DNA from: an uncultured Oscillibacter sp.
GTDB taxonomy: Bacteria > Bacillota > Clostridia > Oscillospirales > Oscillospiraceae
Assembly (NCBI GenBank): GCA_900770295.1
Contig: CAAGJQ010000154.1
Span: forward strand, 30,909 to 94,908
DNA length: 64,000 nt
Direction of reading: 5' to 3'
Part shown: one piece after another, positions 38,871-46,074 of the stretch
How positions within the stretch are numbered: the stretch's first letter is position 1
Layout: every line of letters begins with the position of its first letter
Translations under genes and position numbers: made by a program
The notes under the pieces: model-generated
Databases searched by the model: none
Seen by the model: only the letters and a program-made list of their open reading frames with translations
Told to the model about the DNA's origin: nothing

Positions 38871-39752
38871 ATGAAAAAGTATCTGTCTCTTCTGCTGGCG
38901 CTCTGTCTGGCCCTGTCCCTGACCGCCTGCGGCGGCTCCAAGGAGGAACCCGCCCAGACCGAAACTCCCGCTGAAACCGCCGAGACCGCCGAAACCGCAG
39001 AACCCGCCGCCGAGCCGGTGGAGATCACCGTCTTTGCCGCCGCCTCCATGCAGGAGTCCCTGGACGCCGCCATTGCGCAGTACAAGTCCGTGGCGCCCGA
39101 GGTCACTGTGGTGACGACCTATGACTCCTCCGGCACTCTGCTGACCCAGATCAAGGAAGGCGCCTCCTGCGACCTGTTCATCTCCGCCGCACCCAAGCAG
39201 ATGAACGCTCTGGACGGCTCTTTGAAGGACGACGCCGAAAAGAACCCCGACGGTCTGGACTACATCGTGGAGGGCTCCCGCATTGACCTGCTGGAGAACA
39301 AGGTGACGCTGGCGGTGCCCGAGGGCAATCCCGCCGGTATCGAGAGCTTTGACCAGCTGGCGGACCTGCTGAAAAACGGCGAGGTCATGCTGGCCATGGG
39401 CAACAGCGACGTGCCCGTGGGCCAGTACACTCAGAAGATCTTCGCCTACTATGAGATTGACGAGGCGGCCATCGCCAGCAAGCTGTCCTATGGCTCCAAC
39501 GTGAAGGAAGTTACCACCCAGGTCTCCGAGGGCTCCGTGGACTGCGGCATCATCTACGGCACCGACGCCTTCTCCGCCGGCCTGACTGTGGTGGACAGCG
39601 CCACCGCCGAGATGTGCGGCCAGGTCATCTACCCCGCCGCCGTGCTGAACTGCGGCGAGCAGCCCGAGACCGCCCAGGCGTTCCTGGACTACCTCTGCAC
39701 CGCTGACGCCCTGGCCTGCTTCGAGGGCGTGGGTTTCTCTCCCCTGGTCTGA
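38871..39752 (+). CDS. modA: Molybdate ABC transporter, substrate-binding lipoprotein
   Basis: This 293-residue lipoprotein has lipobox LTAC (Cys about residue 20) and a Glu/Thr/Ala linker. The mature domain starts at VEITVFAAASMQESLDAAI, the ModA signature, and continues with TTYDSSGTLLTQIKEGASCDLFISA, AMGNSDVPVGQY and GTDAFSAGLTVVDSA. It captures molybdate (possibly tungstate) for ModBC. AGAAAGGAAG lies before ATG 38871. The matching permease gene is separated by a 295-base hairpin-rich gap. Signal and linker are almost the same as in MetQ and the amino acid receptor of this window. Confidence 0.95.
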   Translation: MKKYLSLLLALCLALSLTACGGSKEEPAQTETPAETAETAETAEPAAEPVEITVFAAASMQESLDAAIAQYKSVAPEVTVVTTYDSSGTLLTQIKEGASCDLFISAAPKQMNALDGSLKDDAEKNPDGLDYIVEGSRIDLLENKVTLAVPEGNPAGIESFDQLADLLKNGEVMLAMGNSDVPVGQYTQKIFAYYEIDEAAIASKLSYGSNVKEVTTQVSEGSVDCGIIYGTDAFSAGLTVVDSATAEMCGQVIYPAAVLNCGEQPETAQAFLDYLCTADALACFEGVGFSPLV

Positions 39753-40047
39753 GCATAAAAGTTTCGCCGGACGCTTGTGCCCCGAAGGGGTATTTTTAAA
39801 GGCCGTGTGGGTCTGGGGCAATGCCCCCAGGGCTCTGCCCCGGACCCGCCACTTTTGAAAAAGTGGACAAAACTTTTTATCTATCTTCTGCACAGCCCGA
39901 CTTTTCCCATTGGTCAGCAGACCAATGAGAAAAGGCATATGACTTGAGCGTCCAGGCTTAGCCTGGACGCTCCCAGGTTTTCCCCTTGCGCCGTTGATAC
40001 TTTTGTAAAATAGCGTCTGCTGAATTTTGATAAGTGGGAGGTTTTCC
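39753..40047. repeat. Hairpin array between modA and modB
   Basis: These 295 bases hold no gene. Inverted repeats: GGGTCTGGGGCA / TGCCCCGGACCC (about 39811-39847, enclosing GGGGCA / TGCCCC), CCACTTTT / AAAAGTGG (39848-39865), CTTTTC-CATTGGTC / GACCAATG-GAAAAG (39901-39934) and GAGCGTCCAGGC / GCCTGGACGCTC (39946-39972). It resembles dispersed GC-rich extragenic repeats of gut clostridia. modB starts at the right edge behind GGGAGG. Confidence 0.65.
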
Positions 40048-40731
40048 ATGGACTGGTATCCCCTTTACAATTCCCTCCGCATCGCCGCCATCTCCACGGT
40101 GGCCGTTTTTCTGCTGGGCATCTTCGCGGCCTATTACATCGCAAAGCTGCCCAGGCTGGCAAAGGGCGTACTGGACGTGGTGCTGACCCTGCCGCTGGTT
40201 CTGCCGCCCACAGTAGTGGGCTGGCTGCTGCTGTGCCTGCTGGGGCCGAAACGCCCCCTGGGGGCCTGGGTGCTGAAAACCTTCGGCATCAAGCTGGTGA
40301 TGACCTGGTGGTCCGCCATCTTCGCCACCGTCGTGGTGGCCTTCCCCCTGATGTACCGCACCGCCCGGGGCGCCTTTGAGAGCTTTGACCACACCCTGGC
40401 GGAGGCAGCCCAGACCCTGGGCCGGTCCAATACCTGGATCTTCTGGCGGGTGCAGATGCCCGTCTGCCGTCAGGGCATTCTGGCGGGGACGGTTCTGGCC
40501 TTTGCCCGGGCGCTGGGAGAATACGGCGCCACCTCCATGATCGCCGGGTACACTCCCGGACGGACCGCCACCATCTCCACCACCGTCTACCAGCTGTGGC
40601 GGATCAACGATGACGCCGGTGCCCTGCGCTGGGTCCTGGTGAACATCGCCATCTCCGCCGTCTTTCTGCTGGCGGTGAACCTGCTGGAATCCCGGGAGCG
40701 GCAGAGCCGCAGAAAGGGGGCCGCGTCATGA
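40048..40731 (+). CDS. modB: Molybdate ABC transporter permease
   Basis: This 227-residue ModB permease has five hydrophobic segments and the molybdate-family phrases LPLVLPPTVVGWLLL and ARALGEYGATSMIAGYTPG. The coupling loop is TLAEAAQTLGRSNTWIFWRV. The start is ATG 40048 with GGGAGG seven bases upstream, preferred over ATG 40027. It overlaps modC by four bases (ATGA). Confidence 0.95.
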   Translation: MDWYPLYNSLRIAAISTVAVFLLGIFAAYYIAKLPRLAKGVLDVVLTLPLVLPPTVVGWLLLCLLGPKRPLGAWVLKTFGIKLVMTWWSAIFATVVVAFPLMYRTARGAFESFDHTLAEAAQTLGRSNTWIFWRVQMPVCRQGILAGTVLAFARALGEYGATSMIAGYTPGRTATISTTVYQLWRINDDAGALRWVLVNIAISAVFLLAVNLLESRERQSRRKGAAS

Positions 40732-41771
40732 GCCTGACCGTCCGTATCCGCAAGCAGCTGGGCGCCTTCCAGCTCCAGGCCGATTTCACGGCGGAGAACG
40801 AGGTTCTGGCCCTTCTGGGCGCCTCCGGCTGCGGCAAGAGCGTGACATTGCGGTGCATCGCCGGTATTTTGCGGCCTGACGAGGGCGTCATCCAGCTGGA
40901 TGGCCAAACCCTGTACGACAGCGCCGCCCACATTGATCTGCCGCCTCAGAAGCGTCAGGTGGGCTACCTGTTTCAGCAGTACGCCCTGTTCCCCAACATG
41001 ACGGTCCGCCAGAACATCGCCGTGGCCGTCCGGGATAAAGCGCGGCGGGAGGCTGTGACCCGGGAAAAACTCCGCCAGTTCCGCCTGGTGGAGGTCGCCG
41101 GACAGAAACCCCGGCAGCTCTCCGGCGGCCAGCAGCAGCGCGCCGCCCTGGCCCGTATCCTGGCCTCCAGCCCCAGGGCCATTTTGCTGGACGAGCCCTT
41201 TTCCGCTCTGGACAGCTACCTGAAATACCAGCTGGAGCTGGAATTGCAGGATACCCTGGCCCAGTTCCCCGGCACGGTCCTGTGGGTGACCCATGACCGG
41301 GGTGAGGCCTGGCGCAGCTGCCGCCGGGTCTGCGTCATGGACCGGGGCGTTACGGAGCCTGTCATGACCATGGCGGAGCTGTTCCGCCAGCCCGGCACCC
41401 AGTCCGCCGCCCGGCTGTCCGGCTGCAAAAACTATGTGCCCGTGACGCCTGCCGGCCAGTCCGTGGATGTGCCCGTGTGGGGGATCACGCTGGACTGCGG
41501 GCGGGAGGTCCCCGCCGGCACCCAGGTCATCGGCATCCGCTCCCATCATATCCATCCGGCGGAAGCCGGGGAGACAAACGCCTTCTCCTGCGCGGTGGAG
41601 CGGGTCATCGACGACGTGTTCGGCATGATCGTCCTGCTGCGGCCCCAAAGCTCTGCCCCCGACGCACCTCTGCTGCGGATGGAACTGCCGAAGGAGACGT
41701 GGGCTGCTCTGCCGGACCGGACCTGCGTCACGGTGGCCGTTGCCCCGGAGGATATTCTGCTTTTAAAATGA
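40728..41771 (+). CDS. modC: Molybdate ABC transporter ATP-binding protein
   Basis: This 347-residue ABC ATPase shows Walker A GASGCGKSV (Ser-Val instead of Ser-Thr), Q-loop FQQYALFPNM, signature LSGGQQQR, Walker B ILLDEPFSALD and H-loop THDRGEAW. The C-terminal part (about 240-347) resembles a TOBE/MOP-type regulatory module (VIGIRSHHIHPAEAGE, VAPEDILLL) that may sense oxyanion. It completes the ModABC importer and lies 13 bases before mogA. Confidence 0.93.
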   Translation: MSLTVRIRKQLGAFQLQADFTAENEVLALLGASGCGKSVTLRCIAGILRPDEGVIQLDGQTLYDSAAHIDLPPQKRQVGYLFQQYALFPNMTVRQNIAVAVRDKARREAVTREKLRQFRLVEVAGQKPRQLSGGQQQRAALARILASSPRAILLDEPFSALDSYLKYQLELELQDTLAQFPGTVLWVTHDRGEAWRSCRRVCVMDRGVTEPVMTMAELFRQPGTQSAARLSGCKNYVPVTPAGQSVDVPVWGITLDCGREVPAGTQVIGIRSHHIHPAEAGETNAFSCAVERVIDDVFGMIVLLRPQSSAPDAPLLRMELPKETWAALPDRTCVTVAVAPEDILLLK

Positions 41772-41784
41772 AGGAGGACTTGTC

Positions 41785-42282
41785 ATGTTCAAAGCCGCTG
41801 TTTTGACAGTCAGTGACCGCAGCTTTCGCGGAGAGCGCCCCGACACCGGAGGGCCGCTGGTGGCGGAGCTGCTGAAGGCCGGGGGCTATGAGGTGGTCCG
41901 GCGGGACATCGTGCCGGACGAGCGGCTGGAGATCGAGGCCCGGCTGAAGGCGATTGCCGACAGCGGCGAGGTCCAGCTGCTGGTGACAACCGGCGGCACC
42001 GGCTTTGCGCCTCGGGATGTGACGCCGGAGGCCACTCTGGCGGTCTGCGACCGGCTGACGCCCGGCATCCCGGAGGCCATGCGGTACGCCTCTTTGCAGA
42101 TCACGCCCCGGGCCATGCTGTCCCGGGCCCAGGCGGGAATTCGGAAGGGCACGCTCATCATCAATCTCCCCGGCTCTCCAAAAGCTGCGAAGGAAAATCT
42201 GGAGGCCGTCCTCCCCGCTCTGTCCCACGGGCTGGAGATGCTCTCCGGAAAGCCCGCCGACTGCGCGAAGCTGGCAGATTGA
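41785..42282 (+). CDS. mogA: MogA/MoaB family molybdopterin adenylyltransferase
   Basis: This 165-residue protein with MoCF fold binds molybdopterin and adenylates it before metal insertion. It shows AVLTVSDRSFRGERPDTGGP, VTTGGTGFAPRDVTPEA and TLIINLPGSPKAAKENL. Its length is typical of MoaB/MogA. It is the last gene of the modBC-mogA transcript, closed by a perfect terminator. moaD, moaE and moeA-like genes needed for the full pathway are not in the window. Confidence 0.93.
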   Translation: MFKAAVLTVSDRSFRGERPDTGGPLVAELLKAGGYEVVRRDIVPDERLEIEARLKAIADSGEVQLLVTTGGTGFAPRDVTPEATLAVCDRLTPGIPEAMRYASLQITPRAMLSRAQAGIRKGTLIINLPGSPKAAKENLEAVLPALSHGLEMLSGKPADCAKLAD

Positions 42283-42303
42283 GCGCCAGCCCTCCCCCCG
42301 ATG

Positions 42304-42341
42304 AAAAACCGAGCCAGGAGAATTCTCCTGGCTCGGTTTTT
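42304..42341. terminator. Bidirectional terminator between mogA and PBP1A
   Basis: A perfect 38-base palindrome with 19-base arms beginning AAAAACCGAGCCAGGAG, with A and T runs at the ends so that it works on both strands. Confidence 0.95.
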
Positions 42342-42352
42342 GTATCTCTTAT

Positions 42353-45052
42353 TCAATTCCCCGTGGTATTCCACAGACTGTTCCACCAGTCGCCGTCTCC
42401 GCCGGAGGGATCGCCGGACGGTCCTGTGGGCTCGGAAGGTTCTGCTGGTGTGGTCGGTGCTGTGGGCTCAGTGGGTGCCTCACCCGTTCCGGAATTGCCG
42501 GGATTCTCTCCGCCATTTCCGCCCTCGCCATTGGGGTCCGGCGGATTGTAATTGGGGTCGGAGGGGTCTGTGGAAGAATCATCCGGATTGTCAGGGTCCA
42601 CCACCATCCCGTTGTGGACCGGGCAGCCGCCGGGTGTTCCGTTGGGGTTCTCCTCCGTGGGGGCCTGGGGTTCCAGAGCCTTTTCCAGGTTGGAGATCAG
42701 GTAGGCGTCATCCTCAGCTGTGATACTTTCGCCGTAATCCGTGCGGGTGTAGTCCAGGAATGCCTTCTGGACCACGGACTCCGCCGGGCAGCTCTCCGTG
42801 GCCAGACACTGGCCCTCGGTGCAGTAATCCCGGAAAACGTGGAGAGTACAGCTCTCCGTGGGAGCGGTGCCCGCCGCCACTGTCACCGTGATTGCCCGAT
42901 CACCCCGGCTGTCCGCATGGCAGGCGTCCGTGCACAGAAGGCCGCTGTCCGCGCAGATCTTCACAGTCTCCAGCCCGCTGGCCGGCTTGTCGAAATCCTT
43001 ATTGGGCAGGTCCGCGTGAACCTGCTGCATGACCTTTTTCCACATGGTGATGGCCGGGTTGCCGGAGTAGCTGATCTTCTCCGGCTGCTCATAGCCTGTC
43101 CACACCGCCGCCACATAGTAGGGCGTGTAGCCCACGAAATAGCGGTCATAGTTGTCGCTGGTGGTACCGGTCTTGCCGGCGATGGTCATGCCGCCGAATT
43201 TGGCGCTGGTGCCGGTGCCGCCTGTGATGACGCTCTTGAGCATCTGGTTCATCAGGTAGGCCGTGGTCTCCTTCATGGCCACGTGGCTCTCGCTCTCGTT
43301 CTCCAGGATCACATTGCCCTCGGAGTCCTCGACCTTCAGATAGGTCCTGGGCTCGTTGTAGATGCCGTTGTTGGCGAAGCAGGCGTAGGCCGCCGCCATC
43401 TCCATGGTGTCCAGGCCGTGAGTCAGGCCGCCCAGACCCAGGGCCGCCAGGTTCATATCATCCGCCACCAGGCTCAGATTCAGCTTCTCCGTGGCGAAGG
43501 CGAAGGACTCCGCCTCGCCCACGGCCTGCAGGGTCTGTACGGCGATGGTGTTGATGGAGTGCTGCAGGCCCGTCTGGACCAGGGTGCGGCCCCGGTACTT
43601 GTTGGGAGAGTTCTTGGGCCAGGGATTGTCGTTGAGCTCCCGAACAGGATAGTCGTCAAAGGCGGTGCCCGGCGTCACCGCGCCCGCGTCGATGGCAGGC
43701 GCATACACAGTCAGCGGCTTGATGGAGGAGCCCACCTGCCGTTTGCTGGTGGTGGCAAAGCTCCAGTCCAGGTTTCCGGTCTTCTCGCCGATCTTGCCCA
43801 CCGTCGCCACCACGTTGCCGGTAGAGGGCTCGATGATGGTGATGCCGGACTGCAGCTTCTGGCCGCTGCGGGAGGTCACGTCCAGATTGCTGCGGTCCTC
43901 ATACACCGACTCAGCGATGGCCTGGATGTCCGGGTCCAGAGTCGTGTAGATGTGGTAGCCGCTGTTGTAGAGCTTCAGCCGGGCCTCCTCCACGGAGATT
44001 CCCAGCTCCTCCGACAGGTCCGCGGAGACATCCCGGATGACCTCGTCCACGAACCAGGAGTTGATCTCCACGCCGCCCACGGCCTTGGTCACAAGCTCCT
44101 CGGCGGTGGCGGTGGCGTCGCCGTCGGTAAATTGCAGAACTTCCGCCTTGGCGGCTTCGGCCTCTTCCTCGGTCAGGAAGGGCGTGGCGCCGTCCTCCGC
44201 CTTGCCGTCCGCTCCCACTTCGGCCATCTTGTCCAGGATGAGCTCCTGGCGCTTCTTGTTCAGCTCCCGGGGCGTGACGGTAGTCCCGTCCTCCCGGGTA
44301 TAGGTGATATCGTACATGGGGCCGTACAGAGACGGGTTGTTGGTAATGGCGATCAGACTGGCGCACTCCGCCACGGACAGGTCCTTCAGCTCCTTGCCGA
44401 AATAGTACTCCGCCGCCGTCTTGACACCGTAGCAGCCCTTGCCCAGATAAATGGTGTTCAGATACAGAGTCAGGATCTCCTGCTTGGTGTAGTTCTTTTC
44501 AAACTCCAGCGCGCGGAAGATCTCCCGGACCTTTCTGTTAATCGTGCCTTCCTTGTCACCGGTCATGTTCTTCAGTACCTGCTGGGTGATGGTGGACCCG
44601 CCGAAAGTGGCTCCGCTGGAAAAGATATTCAGCGTTGCCTTCGCTGTCCGCAGCCAGTCCACGCCGTTGTGCTGGAAAAACCGTTCATCCTCAATGGCCA
44701 CAGCGGCCTGCCACAGGGCGTCCGGGATCTCATCATACTCCGCCAGGACGCGGTTTTCCTCGCCATGTACCGTCTGGAACGACACCCACTCTCCCGTCTC
44801 CTTATCCTGATAGTAGATAAAGGAGCTGAGCGCCATGGTGTAGTCCTCCGCTCTCACTTCCACTGTGGAGATCACACTCGTCTCCACATACTTCATGAAA
44901 ATGCCCGCGAGCATCGCAGCTGTGCAAATACCGATCAGGATCAGCGTTCCCAGAACGCGAAACACTTTCCCGGCAGCTCCGCCTCTGCGCCTGCGCTTCT
45001 TGGTCTGACGGGACGGCTGCTCCGACGGGCGTTCTCTTTTTCCGTGCTCCAA
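42353..45052 (-). CDS. Class A penicillin-binding protein (PBP1A family)
   Basis: This 899-residue bifunctional enzyme has a basic cytoplasmic tail (KKRRRRGG), one membrane anchor (about 30-53), a GT51 glycosyltransferase domain with catalytic Glu in AIEDERFFQHNGVD and GGSTITQQVLKN, and a transpeptidase domain with SSIKPL (nucleophile Ser), SINT and KTGTT. A Cys-containing region and a long Pro/Thr/Gly/Asn-rich tail (about 810-899) follow, common in clostridial PBP1A. The start is TTG 45052, supported by a perfect AAAGGAGGT eight bases upstream and no usable ATG. It is monocistronic and ends at a bidirectional terminator. Confidence 0.95.
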   Translation of the reverse strand: MEHGKRERPSEQPSRQTKKRRRRGGAAGKVFRVLGTLILIGICTAAMLAGIFMKYVETSVISTVEVRAEDYTMALSSFIYYQDKETGEWVSFQTVHGEENRVLAEYDEIPDALWQAAVAIEDERFFQHNGVDWLRTAKATLNIFSSGATFGGSTITQQVLKNMTGDKEGTINRKVREIFRALEFEKNYTKQEILTLYLNTIYLGKGCYGVKTAAEYYFGKELKDLSVAECASLIAITNNPSLYGPMYDITYTREDGTTVTPRELNKKRQELILDKMAEVGADGKAEDGATPFLTEEEAEAAKAEVLQFTDGDATATAEELVTKAVGGVEINSWFVDEVIRDVSADLSEELGISVEEARLKLYNSGYHIYTTLDPDIQAIAESVYEDRSNLDVTSRSGQKLQSGITIIEPSTGNVVATVGKIGEKTGNLDWSFATTSKRQVGSSIKPLTVYAPAIDAGAVTPGTAFDDYPVRELNDNPWPKNSPNKYRGRTLVQTGLQHSINTIAVQTLQAVGEAESFAFATEKLNLSLVADDMNLAALGLGGLTHGLDTMEMAAAYACFANNGIYNEPRTYLKVEDSEGNVILENESESHVAMKETTAYLMNQMLKSVITGGTGTSAKFGGMTIAGKTGTTSDNYDRYFVGYTPYYVAAVWTGYEQPEKISYSGNPAITMWKKVMQQVHADLPNKDFDKPASGLETVKICADSGLLCTDACHADSRGDRAITVTVAAGTAPTESCTLHVFRDYCTEGQCLATESCPAESVVQKAFLDYTRTDYGESITAEDDAYLISNLEKALEPQAPTEENPNGTPGGCPVHNGMVVDPDNPDDSSTDPSDPNYNPPDPNGEGGNGGENPGNSGTGEAPTEPTAPTTPAEPSEPTGPSGDPSGGDGDWWNSLWNTTGN

Positions 45053-45286
45053 CGAGGGGCACCTCCTTTTCCGATAAATTTGGCAAACTTCCCGTCATGC
45101 CATCATGCAGCACGGGCGGAAGTCAACAATACGCCATAATACTTTCTATTGTAACATCCTCTGTCAACATTGAAAATGTCGTATTTTTTCGAAAAAAAGT
45201 TGCTGCTTTACATGTTTTTTATGTTTCTGGAAAGGATATTTATAAGAAAAGCGACGTTCTTTCTTGTTTTTTCAACTCTTCCTCTC
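45053..45286. other. AT-rich intergenic region between divergent PBP1A and DUF1292 genes
   Basis: About 230 bases, clearly more AT-rich than the surroundings. On the minus strand TTGACA (about 45161-45166) is a possible -35 box for PBP1A, but no well-spaced -10 box was found. I see no RNA or coding signal. Confidence 0.4.
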
Positions 45287-45315
45287 TTGCATTCCCTCCT
45301 GGTTTCAGGTACAAT
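45287..45315 (+). promoter_or_regulatory. Sigma-A promoter of the DUF1292 gene
   Basis: TTGCAT (45287-45292), 17 bases and TACAAT (45310-45315), 32 bases before the ATG. Confidence 0.7.
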
Positions 45316-45347
45316 AGTCACACTCAAGGAACAAAGGAGGACACCCC

Positions 45348-45635
45348 ATGAGCGAAGACTTCGGCCCTACTTTTATCACTGTCACGGATGAAGACGGCAA
45401 GGAAATTGTCCTGGAATTCGTGGATGCCCTGGAGTACAACGGCCAGACCTATCAGGCGTTCTTCCCCGCCGAGACCGAGGGAGAGGACGAGGACGATCCG
45501 GACAACGGTCTGGTGATCCTGAAGGTCATTCATGAAGACGGCGAGGACCTGCTCTCCACGCTGGACACCGACGAGGAGCTGGACGCTGTGTACGATCTGT
45601 TCATGGAGAGCCTGTTCAGCGACGAGGAAGAGTGA
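45348..45635 (+). CDS. DUF1292 domain protein
   Basis: This 95-residue very acidic protein (ETEGEDEDDPDNG) matches the DUF1292 family (YrzB-like): FITVTDEDGKEIVLEFVDALEYNGQ, YQAFFPAE and EELDAVYDLFM. Its function is unknown; in many Firmicutes it sits with ireB and ruvX, while here ireB is 28 kb away. AAAGGAGG precedes the ATG. It is short, has its own promoter and is followed directly by the 6S RNA gene with no terminator between, so read-through is possible. Confidence 0.9.
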   Translation: MSEDFGPTFITVTDEDGKEIVLEFVDALEYNGQTYQAFFPAETEGEDEDDPDNGLVILKVIHEDGEDLLSTLDTDEELDAVYDLFMESLFSDEEE

Positions 45636-45683
45636 TCCTTCGATTGCCTCTTGCAATTCCGCTCCGAATATGTTAATTTGAAA

Positions 45684-45880
45684 GTACCCTGCGGGGTTCG
45701 TGATAGATCTTTTTTTAACCCACATTTCGTTATTCGGGATGCCGGATCAGGGCGTGGTTCGCAGGCCTCCCGGCTGCTGTCTGCGGCTGGAAGTTGGAAG
45801 CGATAAAGCGTTTTGGAGGCGACCCACCTGTCCGTAAAGGTGCAGGTTATAACGAGGTCTACACGGCCACTGCGGGGTAC
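45684..45880 (+). ncRNA. ssrS: 6S RNA (SsrS), RNA polymerase regulator
   Basis: About 197 bases with the 6S pattern. The closing stem is GTACCCTGCGG at the 5' end and CTGCGGGGTAC at the 3' end. Inside are the conserved phrases GGGGTTCGTGAT near the start, CAGGCCTCCCGGCTGCTGT in the middle, GGCGACCCACCTG and GAGGTCTACACGGCC near the 3' side, as in Bacillus bsrA/bsrB-type RNAs. The large central bubble imitates an open promoter and sequesters sigma-A holoenzyme. TTGCAA (45651-45656) may be the -35 box; the -10 is unclear. A strong terminator follows four bases later. Confidence 0.9.
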
Positions 45881-45884
45881 ATTT

Positions 45885-45913
45885 GCAGAGCAGGCGGCTG
45901 CTCTGCCTTTTTT
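45885..45913 (+). terminator. Terminator of the 6S RNA gene
   Basis: GCAGAGCA / TGCTCTGC with a GGCGGC loop followed by CTTTTTT. Confidence 0.92.
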
Positions 45914-45971
45914 CGCCCTTTTCAGGAAATTTTCAGTTTTTTGTTTTAAAATATGTATCTGGATTTTCCAC

Positions 45972-46000
45972 TTGCACAATGGCGTTCTATCCAGTATAAT
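45972..46000 (+). promoter_or_regulatory. Sigma-A promoter of the PrsA-like gene
   Basis: TTGCAC (45972-45977), 17 bases and perfect TATAAT (45995-46000), 74 bases before the ATG. Confidence 0.8.
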
Positions 46001-46074
46001 AAGCAAGTGCGTAAATGATATTTGGACTGTAAATGCACCAAATGCACCCAATATTTGAGAGGACTGAAACACAA

